Part shown: in pieces, positions 23,971-33,800 of the stretch | Position numbering within the stretch: position 1 is the first letter of the stretch | How the letters are laid out: each line of letters opens with the position of its first letter | Assembly: GCA_964023205.1 (NCBI GenBank) | Contig: OZ026838.1 | Coordinates: 24,145,843 to 24,209,842, forward strand | DNA length: 64,000 nt | Reading direction: 5' to 3' | From: Lutraria lutraria | Taxonomy: Eukaryota; Mollusca; Bivalvia; Venerida; Mactridae | Notes under the pieces: model-generated | Database searches by the model: none | What the model saw: only the letters and a program-made list of their open reading frames with translations | What the model was told of the DNA's origin: nothing | Position numbers and translations under genes: made by a program

Positions 23971-24904
23971 CTCGACTTAAGTTCGTTTCTGGCCATGTAC
24001 ATCACTGCTGTAAAATGTGTTCCTGATTTAACATGGTGAAGTACTTTTTAGACAAAATCGATAGGAGCGTTAGCCATTTTTGCACGTTCGTGATTTGTTT
24101 GTTGTGATATTTGATTGATGATAATGTAGTCTGCATACTAAAATGGGTATTAATAAATCGGGTCGCCGAGGAATCCAGTTTACCCATTTTTATGGATGAT
24201 GAAAAAAAAAAACCAGCAAATGTACGTCATCTTTTTTTACGTTCGTGTCTTGTTAGTACCATGTAACGGCGTCACCAAACTTGTTATTTCTCACTTAAAA
24301 AGAAAGCGTTGCTGTTGATTTTTACAAGAAATGACGTCATGACATCGGGATTTAGGCATTCGGTATTTTGCGTGCAATTCACCATTTTTAACTGTTTTAT
24401 TTAGCGTTTTAAATCAACACATACTATTCAAATGACTCGTGTGCCGCACGGCGCTACCGGTTGTAATAGAAACATTATTATGTGCACTTCAAAGCGAAAC
24501 ATCGTCTAAAATTGCAAAAACACGAAGTAGAATATGAATAGTTGCTTGTCTATGCAAAGTTTCATTCAGATAGTTATCATAAAGGACATCAGAGTTATGA
24601 GAAAAGTCTACATACTTAATGGACAACCCTCGTATATCTTTAAGATTTAATGGTATGCTCCTGTCTTCCATTTGATGTTTTCCTTTTAGAACCTATAGAG
24701 CACTTATACTTGCCAACCATTATTGCTATATTAACCTACGGAGTTATCTCCCATCTCAGGGATATAGACGTTTGTTGATCACGCCAGAGTAAATATTGTA
24801 GAAAACTCTTTGAGTGCAGCAACCATGCATAAGTACTATATACAAGATACAAATATCTATTTATAGTCGACTCATAATGTAACAAACATAAGTATAGCTT
24901 TTTA

Positions 24905-25060
24905 CCGACAATAATAATAATAATATATTTGATAAAACTGAAAACTATAAGAACTCTTTCTTTGTGAGAACAGTGTACGGCTGGAATAAACTTTATGACT
25001 CCCGATTTAACTTTACTTTCTTACAATCATTCAAGAACCCTGTTCATTTGTGTAATTAAA
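24905..25060 (+). mobile_element. LINE extreme C-terminal fragment
   Basis: The plus-strand peptide ENYKNSFFVRTVYGWNKLYD continuing to LQSFKNPVHLCN and a stop matches the last residues of Jockey/CR1-type LINE proteins (SFFPRTIVLWNSLP in the copy at 57.4-58.2 kb). It is only about 50 codons long and is 5'-truncated. Confidence 0.6.
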
Positions 25061-25343
25061 CAATTTCACGCATTCCACATTCGTGTAATTCAAAGCCAGT
25101 TATTGGTGTCTACGACGTAACCAGATACAAACCCAAAGCCAGCATTAACTAAAGACCAGTTCTTATTCTGCTATTCATTTTTGTTCCTTATGTACGTACA
25201 TAGGACATTGAAATTAAATTATGATACAGCTTAATATGCAAACTTAAGATATAGCTATAACTAGATTATTATTATGTATATTATATACATATATGAGTGA
25301 TGAGGGGATATTTCTAAAGTGGTAGGTAACACATGGATACAAT

Positions 25344-25373
25344 CAGGAAGTTGTATTTAGATACAACTACCTG
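25344..25373. repeat. Hairpin repeat, CAGGTAGTTGTAT type
   Basis: caggaagttgtat and atacaactacctg form a 13-bp stem with one mismatch around a 4-base loop. The same stem sequence forms a perfect hairpin at 30303-30339, and one arm appears at 30924-30940. Confidence 0.6.
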
Positions 25374-25554
25374 TACAACTCCCTGTAGTATAAATGAGTG
25401 TGCATTTCAACACAGTGTGACTTAGCGCACATACTAGAGATAGAAGAAATTATAGTCATAAATTTTAGGGGAATTCATCCTGTAATGAATCAAACTCGTC
25501 AACTATGTATTTAATTGGTAGCAGGATATGAAGGTTCATATACATGTATTCATA

Positions 25555-25720
25555 TACAGTGCATCCTCTATAAAGCATAAAAGTATGCCGTTGTTGAGAG
25601 GTTGTTGCTTTATAGAGGGTGAATTAATAGTTAAATGGTACAGTTGAGGAAAAGCATACTGTTGTTGAAGAGATGTTGTTGCTCATAAGAGAGCCGCTCT
25701 GGAGAGGTTGTACTGCATAT
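25555..25720 (-). repeat. MITE-like repeat, two inverted units
   Basis: Two adjoining copies carry the word tgttgttgaagagatgttgt or a variant and gctctggagaggttgtactg. They are the inverse of the repeats at 885-965 and 25985-26080. This looks like a small non-autonomous DNA element present at least four times in the window. Confidence 0.5.
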
Positions 25721-25788
25721 TTAATCGATGTACAATGTAATTCATGGCGTAATACTAATTCTAATGAAAATTATTGTACTATTTCCAG

Positions 25789-25889
25789 GATGGACCAAGT
25801 GTGCCTATGCATCAGGATAGATGGATGGATGACAGACTTCTGTATCAACCTATGTACGTTTGCTTACTACAACTATAATAACTAGACAG
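25789..25889 (+). pseudogene. Degraded copy of the exon-like segment
   Basis: An acceptor (tttccag|g) and donor (gacag|gtaaat) are kept. The 101-bp interval between them has lost and gained bases relative to the 114-bp copy at 26240-26353, so the frame breaks. It starts G-P-S-V-P-M-H-Q like the intact copy after a single altered residue. Confidence 0.5.
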
Positions 25890-25984
25890 GTAAATGAATT
25901 TGTATTCATATGATGAATTATGATGATATTGTGATGAGAACAATCGCGTTTGCATTTCATCGCTAGAGATAGAAGAAAATATAT

Positions 25985-26080
25985 GCAGTAAAACTTCTCC
26001 AGTGCGCCCCTCTCTTGAGCAACAATCTCCCTTCAACAAGAACATGATTGGTTGCTTTGGAGAGGATACACTGTAGTCAT
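25985..26080 (+). repeat. MITE-like repeat (CTTCTCCAGTGCG variant)
   Basis: gcagtaaaacttctccagtg followed by gagcaacaatctcccttcaa corresponds to the repeat at 885-965 in the same orientation. It lies inside the second copy of the tandem duplication and is absent from the first, so it was probably inserted after the duplication. Confidence 0.5.
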
Positions 26081-26239
26081 CTTACTGGAGAATTCATACC
26101 GTAATGAAACGAACTTGTAAACTGTATTTTTTTAAGTATATTTATTTGAATTGCATGGTAGCAGGATATTAAGGTTCATATATTTAATATATGTAATTCA
26201 GGGCGTAATTCTAATTAGCACTTATTCTATTATTTTCAG

Positions 26240-26353
26240 GGCGGTCCAAGTGTGCCTATGCATCAGGGTGGATCCAGTATTTTACCGGAGATGGATGTCA
26301 GACAGACTTCTGTATCAACCTATGTACTTACTACAACTACAATAACTAGACAG
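26240..26353 (+). CDS. Candidate internal exon of an unidentified gene
   Basis: A polypyrimidine-AG acceptor (ttattttcag) and a consensus donor (CAG|gtaaat) enclose 38 open codons, 114 nt, phase 0 at both ends. The peptide begins GGPSVPMHQGGSS and ends LTTTTITRQ, rich in Ser/Thr. I do not recognise the family. The preceding tandem copy (25789-25889) is broken. A possible downstream exon at 27927-28052 (acceptor ttatttacag, donor CAAG|gtattc) has stops in all three frames, so no continuing gene could be built. The segment may be a relic. Confidence 0.35.
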
Positions 26354-26569
26354 GTAAATGAATTTGTATTCATATGACTTAAAATATGATAAGAACAATC
26401 GCGTTTCAATGAATCATGACGACGAAGTTATTAGGTTTTAAATCGACTTATAGTTGACATGCAATACGTCATGATAATAATCTGTCTGGTGATTTTTATT
26501 GGATGAATAATTCATGGAATCATGTGATATTTTGTCTTCTCATCTTGCTGACCTATCTAATGTAGTTTA

Positions 26570-27470
26570 AAAAACAGGAGTTTTTCCTGATGTTTGGATA
26601 AGAAAAACTGACAAAAATGATGTGAATAGGAATTACTTTAGTGAGTAGTTTTCCATTTTTGCTGGTATATCAAATAAGCGTACCAACAATGGTATAGAAA
26701 ATAATGATATTGTTAACGATGCACTATTTGGATTTAGGAAGGGCCGTTCCACAACTGATGCAGTTTTTGTTACACGCTGTTATTGAAATGTTTTACACGA
26801 AAATGGACGCTTAGCTTGTGCCTTGATGGATTTTGATAAGTCCTACGATAGTATATATAGAAATGGGTTATGGTATAAATTACACACACTATAGGTATTA
26901 TCCGGGAACAGTTTTTAATAGTAATGGCAGTTTTACCAATACTATTGAAATGGTTGTTGCTTGTGATCATTCTCAATCCTACCATAATTATCAAACACCC
27001 ACTTTGATCTCGACCGTATTCAAATAGGCTATTGCTTGACAAGCATGCCAGCGGGGCCATATGTGTTTACTATATATGCATTTACTATATAGCATAAGTT
27101 TCAATATAGTATTTCTGCAAGTCCTAGTTTACACTCTCAAACGTTATGTTATCAAAACTATTTAGAATTTGTTAAAAAAAGTTTTAGAATATCATTGACT
27201 CTGTTAAGATTGTCATCACATCAACTAAAAATAGAAACTGTAACAGTAATATTCGCGATAGTAAGCATTTTTTTAACCATACCATTATGTTCGCCCAAGT
27301 GTCTTTAGGTTCACTGAACTCATGCTTTCAACTAAAAAATTAGACATAATTAATCAAGTTCACATATCATACATTTTCGTTACGTAAACAGTCACTCGTG
27401 GTGGATACTTAAGATTTTTATGTGGATATGATGTAAATATTATTTTGTTGAAATCATTTCCCAGATTCTA
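26570..27470 (+). mobile_element. Highly degraded LINE
   Basis: Fragments in shifting frames match a LINE: ALFGFRKGRSTTDAVFV, then ACALMDFDKSYDSIYRNGLW (RT palm motif with the first catalytic Asp), and, after a gap, FRISLTLLRLSSHQLKIET, which parallels FRNTLPKPRLSSHRLEIET in the LINE tail at 16.97 kb. Many stops and an internal deletion are present. No intact domain remains. Confidence 0.7.
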
Positions 27471-28589
27471 ATTTATATGATTTTCTTCATAAACTTGTAC
27501 CTTGCATATTGCAAATTAAAATCATAGTTCTTCATTTATGTTATTTAAAGAATATCTCAACCTTTAATTTTGTGAACCAACATTTTTCATTAATTTACTG
27601 TCTTTCTTCTTCTCCATAAACTTTCTTGACGTCGCATAACCAAAACTGTATTGTATTTATACATTATGTTTGTAACGAGATACTATTTTACGTTAGAGTT
27701 ACCAAATTCATGTCTTGTTCTTTGAACACAGAATCGGAATGAATGCACATCACAATTTTAACACATGACTTGAATTAATACGATATCTAAAGATTCTAAA
27801 AGGCAGATGTACCATGTGTTCTTAGAATGTCTGTTCGACCTACTAGCATGAATAAAACTTGTGTGTATAAATTTGCTGTAATTCTCAATATATTTCTGAT
27901 GGAATTTTATGTTTTATTTACAGGATAGGAGTTCGCATCCATTCCTCAGGATTGGGCGTGAATAATATCACGATACTGAAAGCTGGTCGTTTATTGGCAC
28001 TCAACTACAATGTTGTTAGTCGGACTCTTAACTGAGGACAAGATGATACTCAAGGTATTCACTGCGGTATATAGATTTAGATTGCTATACACAGGCAATG
28101 CAATATTATATTGAATACTATATATTTCATACTCAGATATCTGTTGAAGACATCTAAATACTTACATTTAAGCATTGATTAAACATGTGAGAACTGATTG
28201 TAAACCTGTAACGAAGATTAACACTGAGAAAGGAAAGTCGGTATGAGTGTAATTTTATTTAAGATAATTTCATAATAAATAGCGTATCTCCTTAACATAC
28301 CTTTACGTGATCATAAGGTCAGGATGACAGAATTGTACCTGTGACTTACAGAAGTGTTGTCTTTGAATGCAGAGGCACAAACAGAAAATTCTTCAAAATA
28401 CATCAAAAGCAATATACATGTAAATCAATATATTATGTGAATTGCAAACAAACATGTATTTTTTCATTATATACGAGCACAACCTTTTTTGTTTCTGTAC
28501 TATGGTGAAGCAACTTTGGTGATTCTGCTACATTGATTATTTTATACTTGAAATTTTACTTTTTACTGTTGTGATTATTTAATAGATCT

Positions 28590-29060
28590 ACTTCTTTTAA
28601 ATTTTTATTTTATATGAGCACATTTTTCTTTATACGGTAGTTCAGCACCTGGCATGATTCAACTGTAGTGATTCTTTTATACTTGTTTTTCATTTTATAT
28701 GGTAGTTAAGCACCTGGCATCATTCAATTGTAGTGATTCTTTTATACTTGTTTTACATTTTCATTTTATATGAGCACATTTTTCTTCATACCGTAGTTAA
28801 GCACCTGGCATGATTCAACTGTAGTGATTCTTTTATATTTGTTTTGTTTTACATTTTGATTTTATATGAGCACAATTTTCTTTATACGATAGTTAAGCAC
28901 CTGGCATCATTCAATTGTAGTGATTCTTTTATACTTGTTTTACATTTTCATTTTATATGAGCAGATTTTTCTTTATACGGTAGTTATAAGCACCTGGCAT
29001 GATTCAACTGTAGTAATTCTTTCATACTTGTTTTACATTTTCATTTTATATGAGCACATA
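28590..29060. repeat. Irregular tandem repeat, five copies of 65-106 bp
   Basis: The core agcacctggcat.attcaa.tgtagt.attctt recurs at 28644, 28709, 28800, 28906 and 28989. It alternates with tttatatgagcaca and a tata-cggtagtt segment. Unit length varies because part of the spacer is missing in some copies. No coding potential is seen. Confidence 0.85.
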
Positions 29061-29540
29061 AGAAATTTATTAGTGTGCATGGAGAGTATATAATATTAAA
29101 GAATTGTGTATTTCTATGTTCACTCTCTCGCTTGGTGGATTTGAACACCAAGTTTGTTAATTAGGCCTATTTATTTTGGTTTCTTGTTTAAGTTCATTGA
29201 TTTTTATGGTGATGATCATCAATGTCTACTATATAGTATCTTTTGTTCAGGTATGATATCATGTCATTTTATGGACTGTTATATGTTGCTCTTCTGTCGG
29301 GTGTTACTGTATTCGAACCATGTACATTTACAACAAATATTATACAGGGGTATTCCCATGATTCGTAAGTGTACTTTGGTATATTCTGGTAATGGGGGTG
29401 GTAATCTGGTAAAACGTGGGACCGTTAATAACTTTTCATTTAACTATTCATACTTTTATCAAAACTTATGTTGATGGATTCTGTAATAATCATTGTAATT
29501 TTTTTTCAAAACAAACGAATTCCAGTTTACCTATAATTTT
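29061..29540. other. Gene-free stretch
   Basis: No exon or repeat that I can support. A 106-codon open segment at 29154-29474 has no recognisable motif and the base composition of the surrounding intergenic DNA. Confidence 0.35.
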
Positions 29541-29542
29541 AA

Positions 29543-29623
29543 GGTCAGATAGCTTAATTGGATAAAGCAACCCAGGCCAGTAATTGGCTATGGGGAGATT
29601 CGGGTTCAAATCCCGATCTGGCT
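29543..29623 (+). tRNA. tRNA-like sequence with enlarged anticodon region
   Basis: The acceptor halves ggtcaga/tctggct pair over seven positions (with G-T wobbles). The D-stem gctt/aagc is perfect, and the T-arm tcggg-ttcaaat-cccga is perfect with a consensus B-box. The anticodon arm is odd: accca...tgggg can pair, but the loop is about 16 nt (ggccagtaattggcta) instead of 7, which could be a short intron or a derived SINE head. The anticodon cannot be assigned. It is more likely a tRNA-derived element than a working gene, but three arms are unusually well kept. Confidence 0.4.
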
Positions 29624-29639
29624 TTTATGGGTAACCATT

Positions 29640-30300
29640 AACAGCTTCAATATTGGGAACTTATTTGGCAAACTGTTGTGCTTATCGAGGATGGGACTCC
29701 AGTACTTGAACACCTAACAATCGTTCCTGGGAAGAACCAGTACTAATCTATTGGCTTGCGGTCTTATTTCATATTAAACTAAACATAACAAAACAAAATA
29801 CTTATCAATTGACTTTAATGATAATTATATACAAATATGTCTACTTAACAATATTACACAAACACATGCATAAAACAAATGACAAAAATTAGTAACATTA
29901 CAGAGGGCAAAACAGAAAATAGTGGAAAATAGACATTTCATAACAAATTATAATTTATAGCGAATAATGTTCAAATTAATAAAAGAGAAAAGCGATAAGC
30001 AGTTTTGATGCAAACAATCAATAGGCTGCAGAAATATGATTTCATAAAAAAAGTTTCTGTTAAAGTTCGAATCATGATTAGTCAATCGAGTCGATCCATA
30101 CTAGATACATTGATATTCTGTGATAAACTTTTTGAGTGTAGATAAATTTTGAATGGTTTATTTTTAACTTTCTTTGCTTTTTAGCTCAGACTTTAAGACA
30201 AACCATTAATGATCTAGATAGACAGACTTTGTGGATGACTCATGTTTCGGAAGCTTTTAGCGCTTTGAATTCAGTCATTCAAATTTGTCTCCCTTGTCAC
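29640..30300. other. Gene-free stretch
   Basis: Nothing that I can support. It is AT-rich with runs of caaa/aaca on the plus strand. Confidence 0.35.
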
Positions 30301-30302
30301 TG

Positions 30303-30339
30303 AGCAGGTAGTTGTATTAACTAAATACAACTACCTGCT
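30303..30339. repeat. Perfect 16-bp hairpin, CAGGTAGTTGTAT type
   Basis: agcaggtagttgtatt and its exact complement flank a 5-base loop (aacta). The stem sequence recurs in the hairpin at 25344-25373 and as a single arm at the PSMG3 exon 1 donor (30924-30940). Confidence 0.75.
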
Positions 30340-30860
30340 TGTAGCGAACAATTAACTGATGTGAGTATCACGTGACCTGGGTGTACACATTGTTCACTGT
30401 ATCATGTGTAAAGGGACACTACTAGTGAAGTCCTAACCAAGGACTTATATATATGTATGTCTATAAGTCCTCATCCTAACAAATACTTGTAACCTAGAGT
30501 TAATGTTACTGTTATATATAATATTATACTGCATGTTGATTCAATAATCAAATTAGTTCGTAGAAGTCTATCACATAATAAACGTATATAAGCTATTATA
30601 ATGTTGTTTCTATACAGGGTCTCGAACCCTACCCGGTCAACCTGATGACCGAACAATCAAATATAAGGATTTATATAAGTCCTTGTCTCTACCAAAGACC
30701 TACACTATACATGTATAGTATAGGTCTTTGCCTCCACCCTAGCTATTTGGAGATGTTAGCGTTTGGGGTGTTGGGATTTTTTTTGTTAGTGTCTTACGGT
30801 GAAACTCGGTTAATAAAATTACTCATTGTTCGCCGTTTCAATCAATGCAACCTTTATTCA

Positions 30861-33800
30861 ATGGCGGCGCCCATGTTTTCTCCCGATTGTACAACTCCAC
30901 AATCATTTCCCATCACAACTAAACAGGTAGTTGCATCTAATGTGTGTTTGGCGCTCTTTTGTTATTCCATACAACGTTGTGACTATTTTGCAAATCATTG
31001 AGAGAATTTTGTGATCAGTACATGCGAATTGCAATGTGTTTTCGCGATATTTTATTTACTAAAAATTATAATTGATCGACTTTAAGCCATTCACAAAATG
31101 AAGCAATGTCCGTTAACCTGAAATTGAGAAGTTAATTACGCCATTGCCAACCTTTGGTTATTGACATAATTTATACTGGATACTGGTGTAGCGAAATTTA
31201 GAACGGAAATTGAACAAAGAAAAAAAATCACAGCAGGGAATTGAACTTAATTATTTATATGTACACATCTCCTTTACAAATGCCAACAGTCAAATGTTCA
31301 AAAGGTGCACATATACTAATCTAGTGCCCGCTATCAAATAATATAGACATACAATGTACAATTCAGTTGGCCGTCATCTTTCTTTCCTCGAACTTAGAGT
31401 GTGTTCGATTCACTGTGCGGAAAGTTCCAGACTGAAGGAATAGGAATAAATTGTTAAGGAACAGTGTTCTGACTGTGTCCAATAAAGAGATTGTGTGGCA
31501 AGAACAGTGAGGTCATAGCGCAAGGAAAAACAAAAAAATGATTGACAACGTTTTCTGGCAATGCACTTGCGGAATGTTTTTTGCCACAGCCTCATGCAGA
31601 GGCACGAAAGTGCTGACTAAAAAAGTTTTGTTAAATAAAAGAAAAGATTACATTTATACAGTGCCCCAACGATAATTTGACTTCCACCTAAATGCTAGTT
31701 CAGTCTAATCCGAAGATAATAGGTATGACAGGTAGAGTGTATCTGATAATATAACCACAATTGACGATTTTCGTTATGAAATGACTACATGAAAAACAAA
31801 TATGAACGAGTGTGGCATTAGTGCAGTAGGTAAATGCGCTGCTGTAACGTGTATTATATTTCTCCGGTGTGTTCAAATCCCCAGAGGTGTGCATTTTTTT
31901 AAAATACATTTTTACATTTATTTATGATTATCATGGAATGTCCCTATACGTTTTGTTTTAATTTTGTATTTATTTTATATCATTTGTACATAGTGTATTT
32001 ATATTTTTTTTTAATTTTCTTTCATATATTTATCACTATTCACAATCTTCGGAGTCAATACACATGTTTTATGTATGTATAAAATTATTGAGTTTAATGG
32101 GCAGTACATATACATGTATTAAATAAGTATAATGATAAAAAAAATATTTTTATATTATGTATTCAACGATCCTTTAAAAACTAGTGATGCCCCCATCACA
32201 CCAGAGCACGTCCGCACCACGCTCGCAAAGTTCGCATCAAGTCCTGAAAATTTTGATGGACGTGGCGGGGACGGGGTCAAACTCGAAAAAAAGGATGCAC
32301 CCAGGTTCTCACTTAGTACGTCTTTACAATGTCTTTGCCAGGTTCTCACTGCGCCTGTCACATTCCCAGTAAGTTCATTACACGTGCAGCTTCCCGTTGT
32401 CACCAGGTCTATTGTGTTTATACTACGTCCCAATTACGGGCTCACTACATCCATGCAGACTGAACTGCGCTCTCTATAGGTCCCAATTACGTCCTCATTA
32501 CATTCGCTAGCTCCGTATGTATATTGTACCATGTGTTCATTTATTTTAACTGGTCATGATGGCCGAACAGAAGTGTTCTTTATGCTGAGCCATGCACTAA
32601 CACAACATAATCTAGGTTGCTTCGTGTTCCTTTTTCTTCTATTTCATATTTAGAAAATGGCAATTTGAGCATCCAGAATGGCTTGTTGTCCTGGTACAAT
32701 AACAAATTGCATTCATTTGTTGACATATATTTGACTGGAAATGAAAGAATGTGGTATGAAACCAGTATTTATACCAATTGCCCAGAACCTGACAGGAACG
32801 TACTGGTCACCTGTTGCAAACGTACTAATGACGTGACGGAGCAAAATTACAACCTAGTGCAGTCTTCTGTAACGTAATGTGGACGTGCTATGGTCTTAGC
32901 ATACACCTGGTTGAGATGTAGTGAGAACTTCATTGACATACCAAAAGCATAGTAACAACCCAGTGACAACGCGGTAAAAATCGCTTGCTGTCTTTTCAAG
33001 TCCGCACCACGCTTCTTCTGCGTCAATGAAGTTTCAACTAGGTTTTAGTCACATCCCTGTTACGTTCTTACTACGTAAGCACTGCGTTCTAATTTGACCA
33101 CGTCCCCGCCACGTTATTTTTTGACATGTCAAAAGTCCCACCACGTCCTTCACGTCCACGAAGACCATACCACGCTTGAACCGGTTCCTACCGCATCTTC
33201 ATCACGTTAATCAGGTTCTTGCCACATCCTGTCAGGACGTGGTGGACGTAGTGCAAACGTGGCCCTGGTGTGACGGGGGTATAAAAATGGACAAGAGGAA
33301 AAGTGAGTTTGTGGATTCGAACCAGCACGGTATCTTAAACAAAGTTTGTTAGCCGCCTACCTTACCGACTGTTCTATCAAGCGTATATAAAAAATGTGAA
33401 TGTTAACATTATTACATTCCGGTTTGTTTTATGTTGACTACCCTATAATTTTTATTGAAGGTATTTATAGCTAAAAAGTTTTTAGTAAACATCAAATTAT
33501 CGTGGGCACTTGTATTCATTAATTGGCTGTAATATTACCAGCCTGATTAGCTCATTTGGTAGGGCATCTGACTTGCAAGCAGGAGGTCGCGGGTTCGAGC
33601 CCATATCAGGAACATTACTTTCCTCCTATTACGTCAGGAAGAATAATTTTCCAAACCATAGAGTGAATTATCAATGAATATTTCATTTGGGACTGTATGT
33701 TTTTCAGCTTGCTGTGGAAATCAACAATCACAGAACTGAATTGCTATGTTCCCAGTTTGAAGATAGATACCTGTTTATTGTCACACAGTTTAACAAAATT

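Larger units (their letters stand above)
25431..26400 (+). repeat. Tandem duplication of ~455 bp carrying an exon-like segment
   Basis: Two direct copies run from about 25431 and about 25965. Landmarks appear in the same order in both: agagatagaagaaa, ttcat.ctgtaatgaa, gtagcaggatat.aaggttca, the exon-like segment, and gacaggtaaatgaatttgta. The spacing of the shared donor is 464 bp. A short MITE-like piece sits inside the second copy at 25985-26080. The segment gaacaatcgcgttt begins a third partial repeat at about 26394. Confidence 0.75.

Noticed and set aside
27927..28052. Exon following the exon-like segment at 26240
   Set aside because: Acceptor and donor look acceptable, but all three frames contain a stop, so it cannot be an internal coding exon.
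32132..32479. 115-codon ORF at the left end of the CCCCC-TIR element
   Set aside because: It spans the element border, and the opposite strand is equally open over the same bases, which shows that few stops are expected from composition alone.
33540..33612. Functional tRNA-Ala(TGC) gene
   Set aside because: The T-stem pairs at only two positions and the anticodon stem has mismatches. The same leader and body recur at 38.37 and 38.77 kb, so it is a SINE family.
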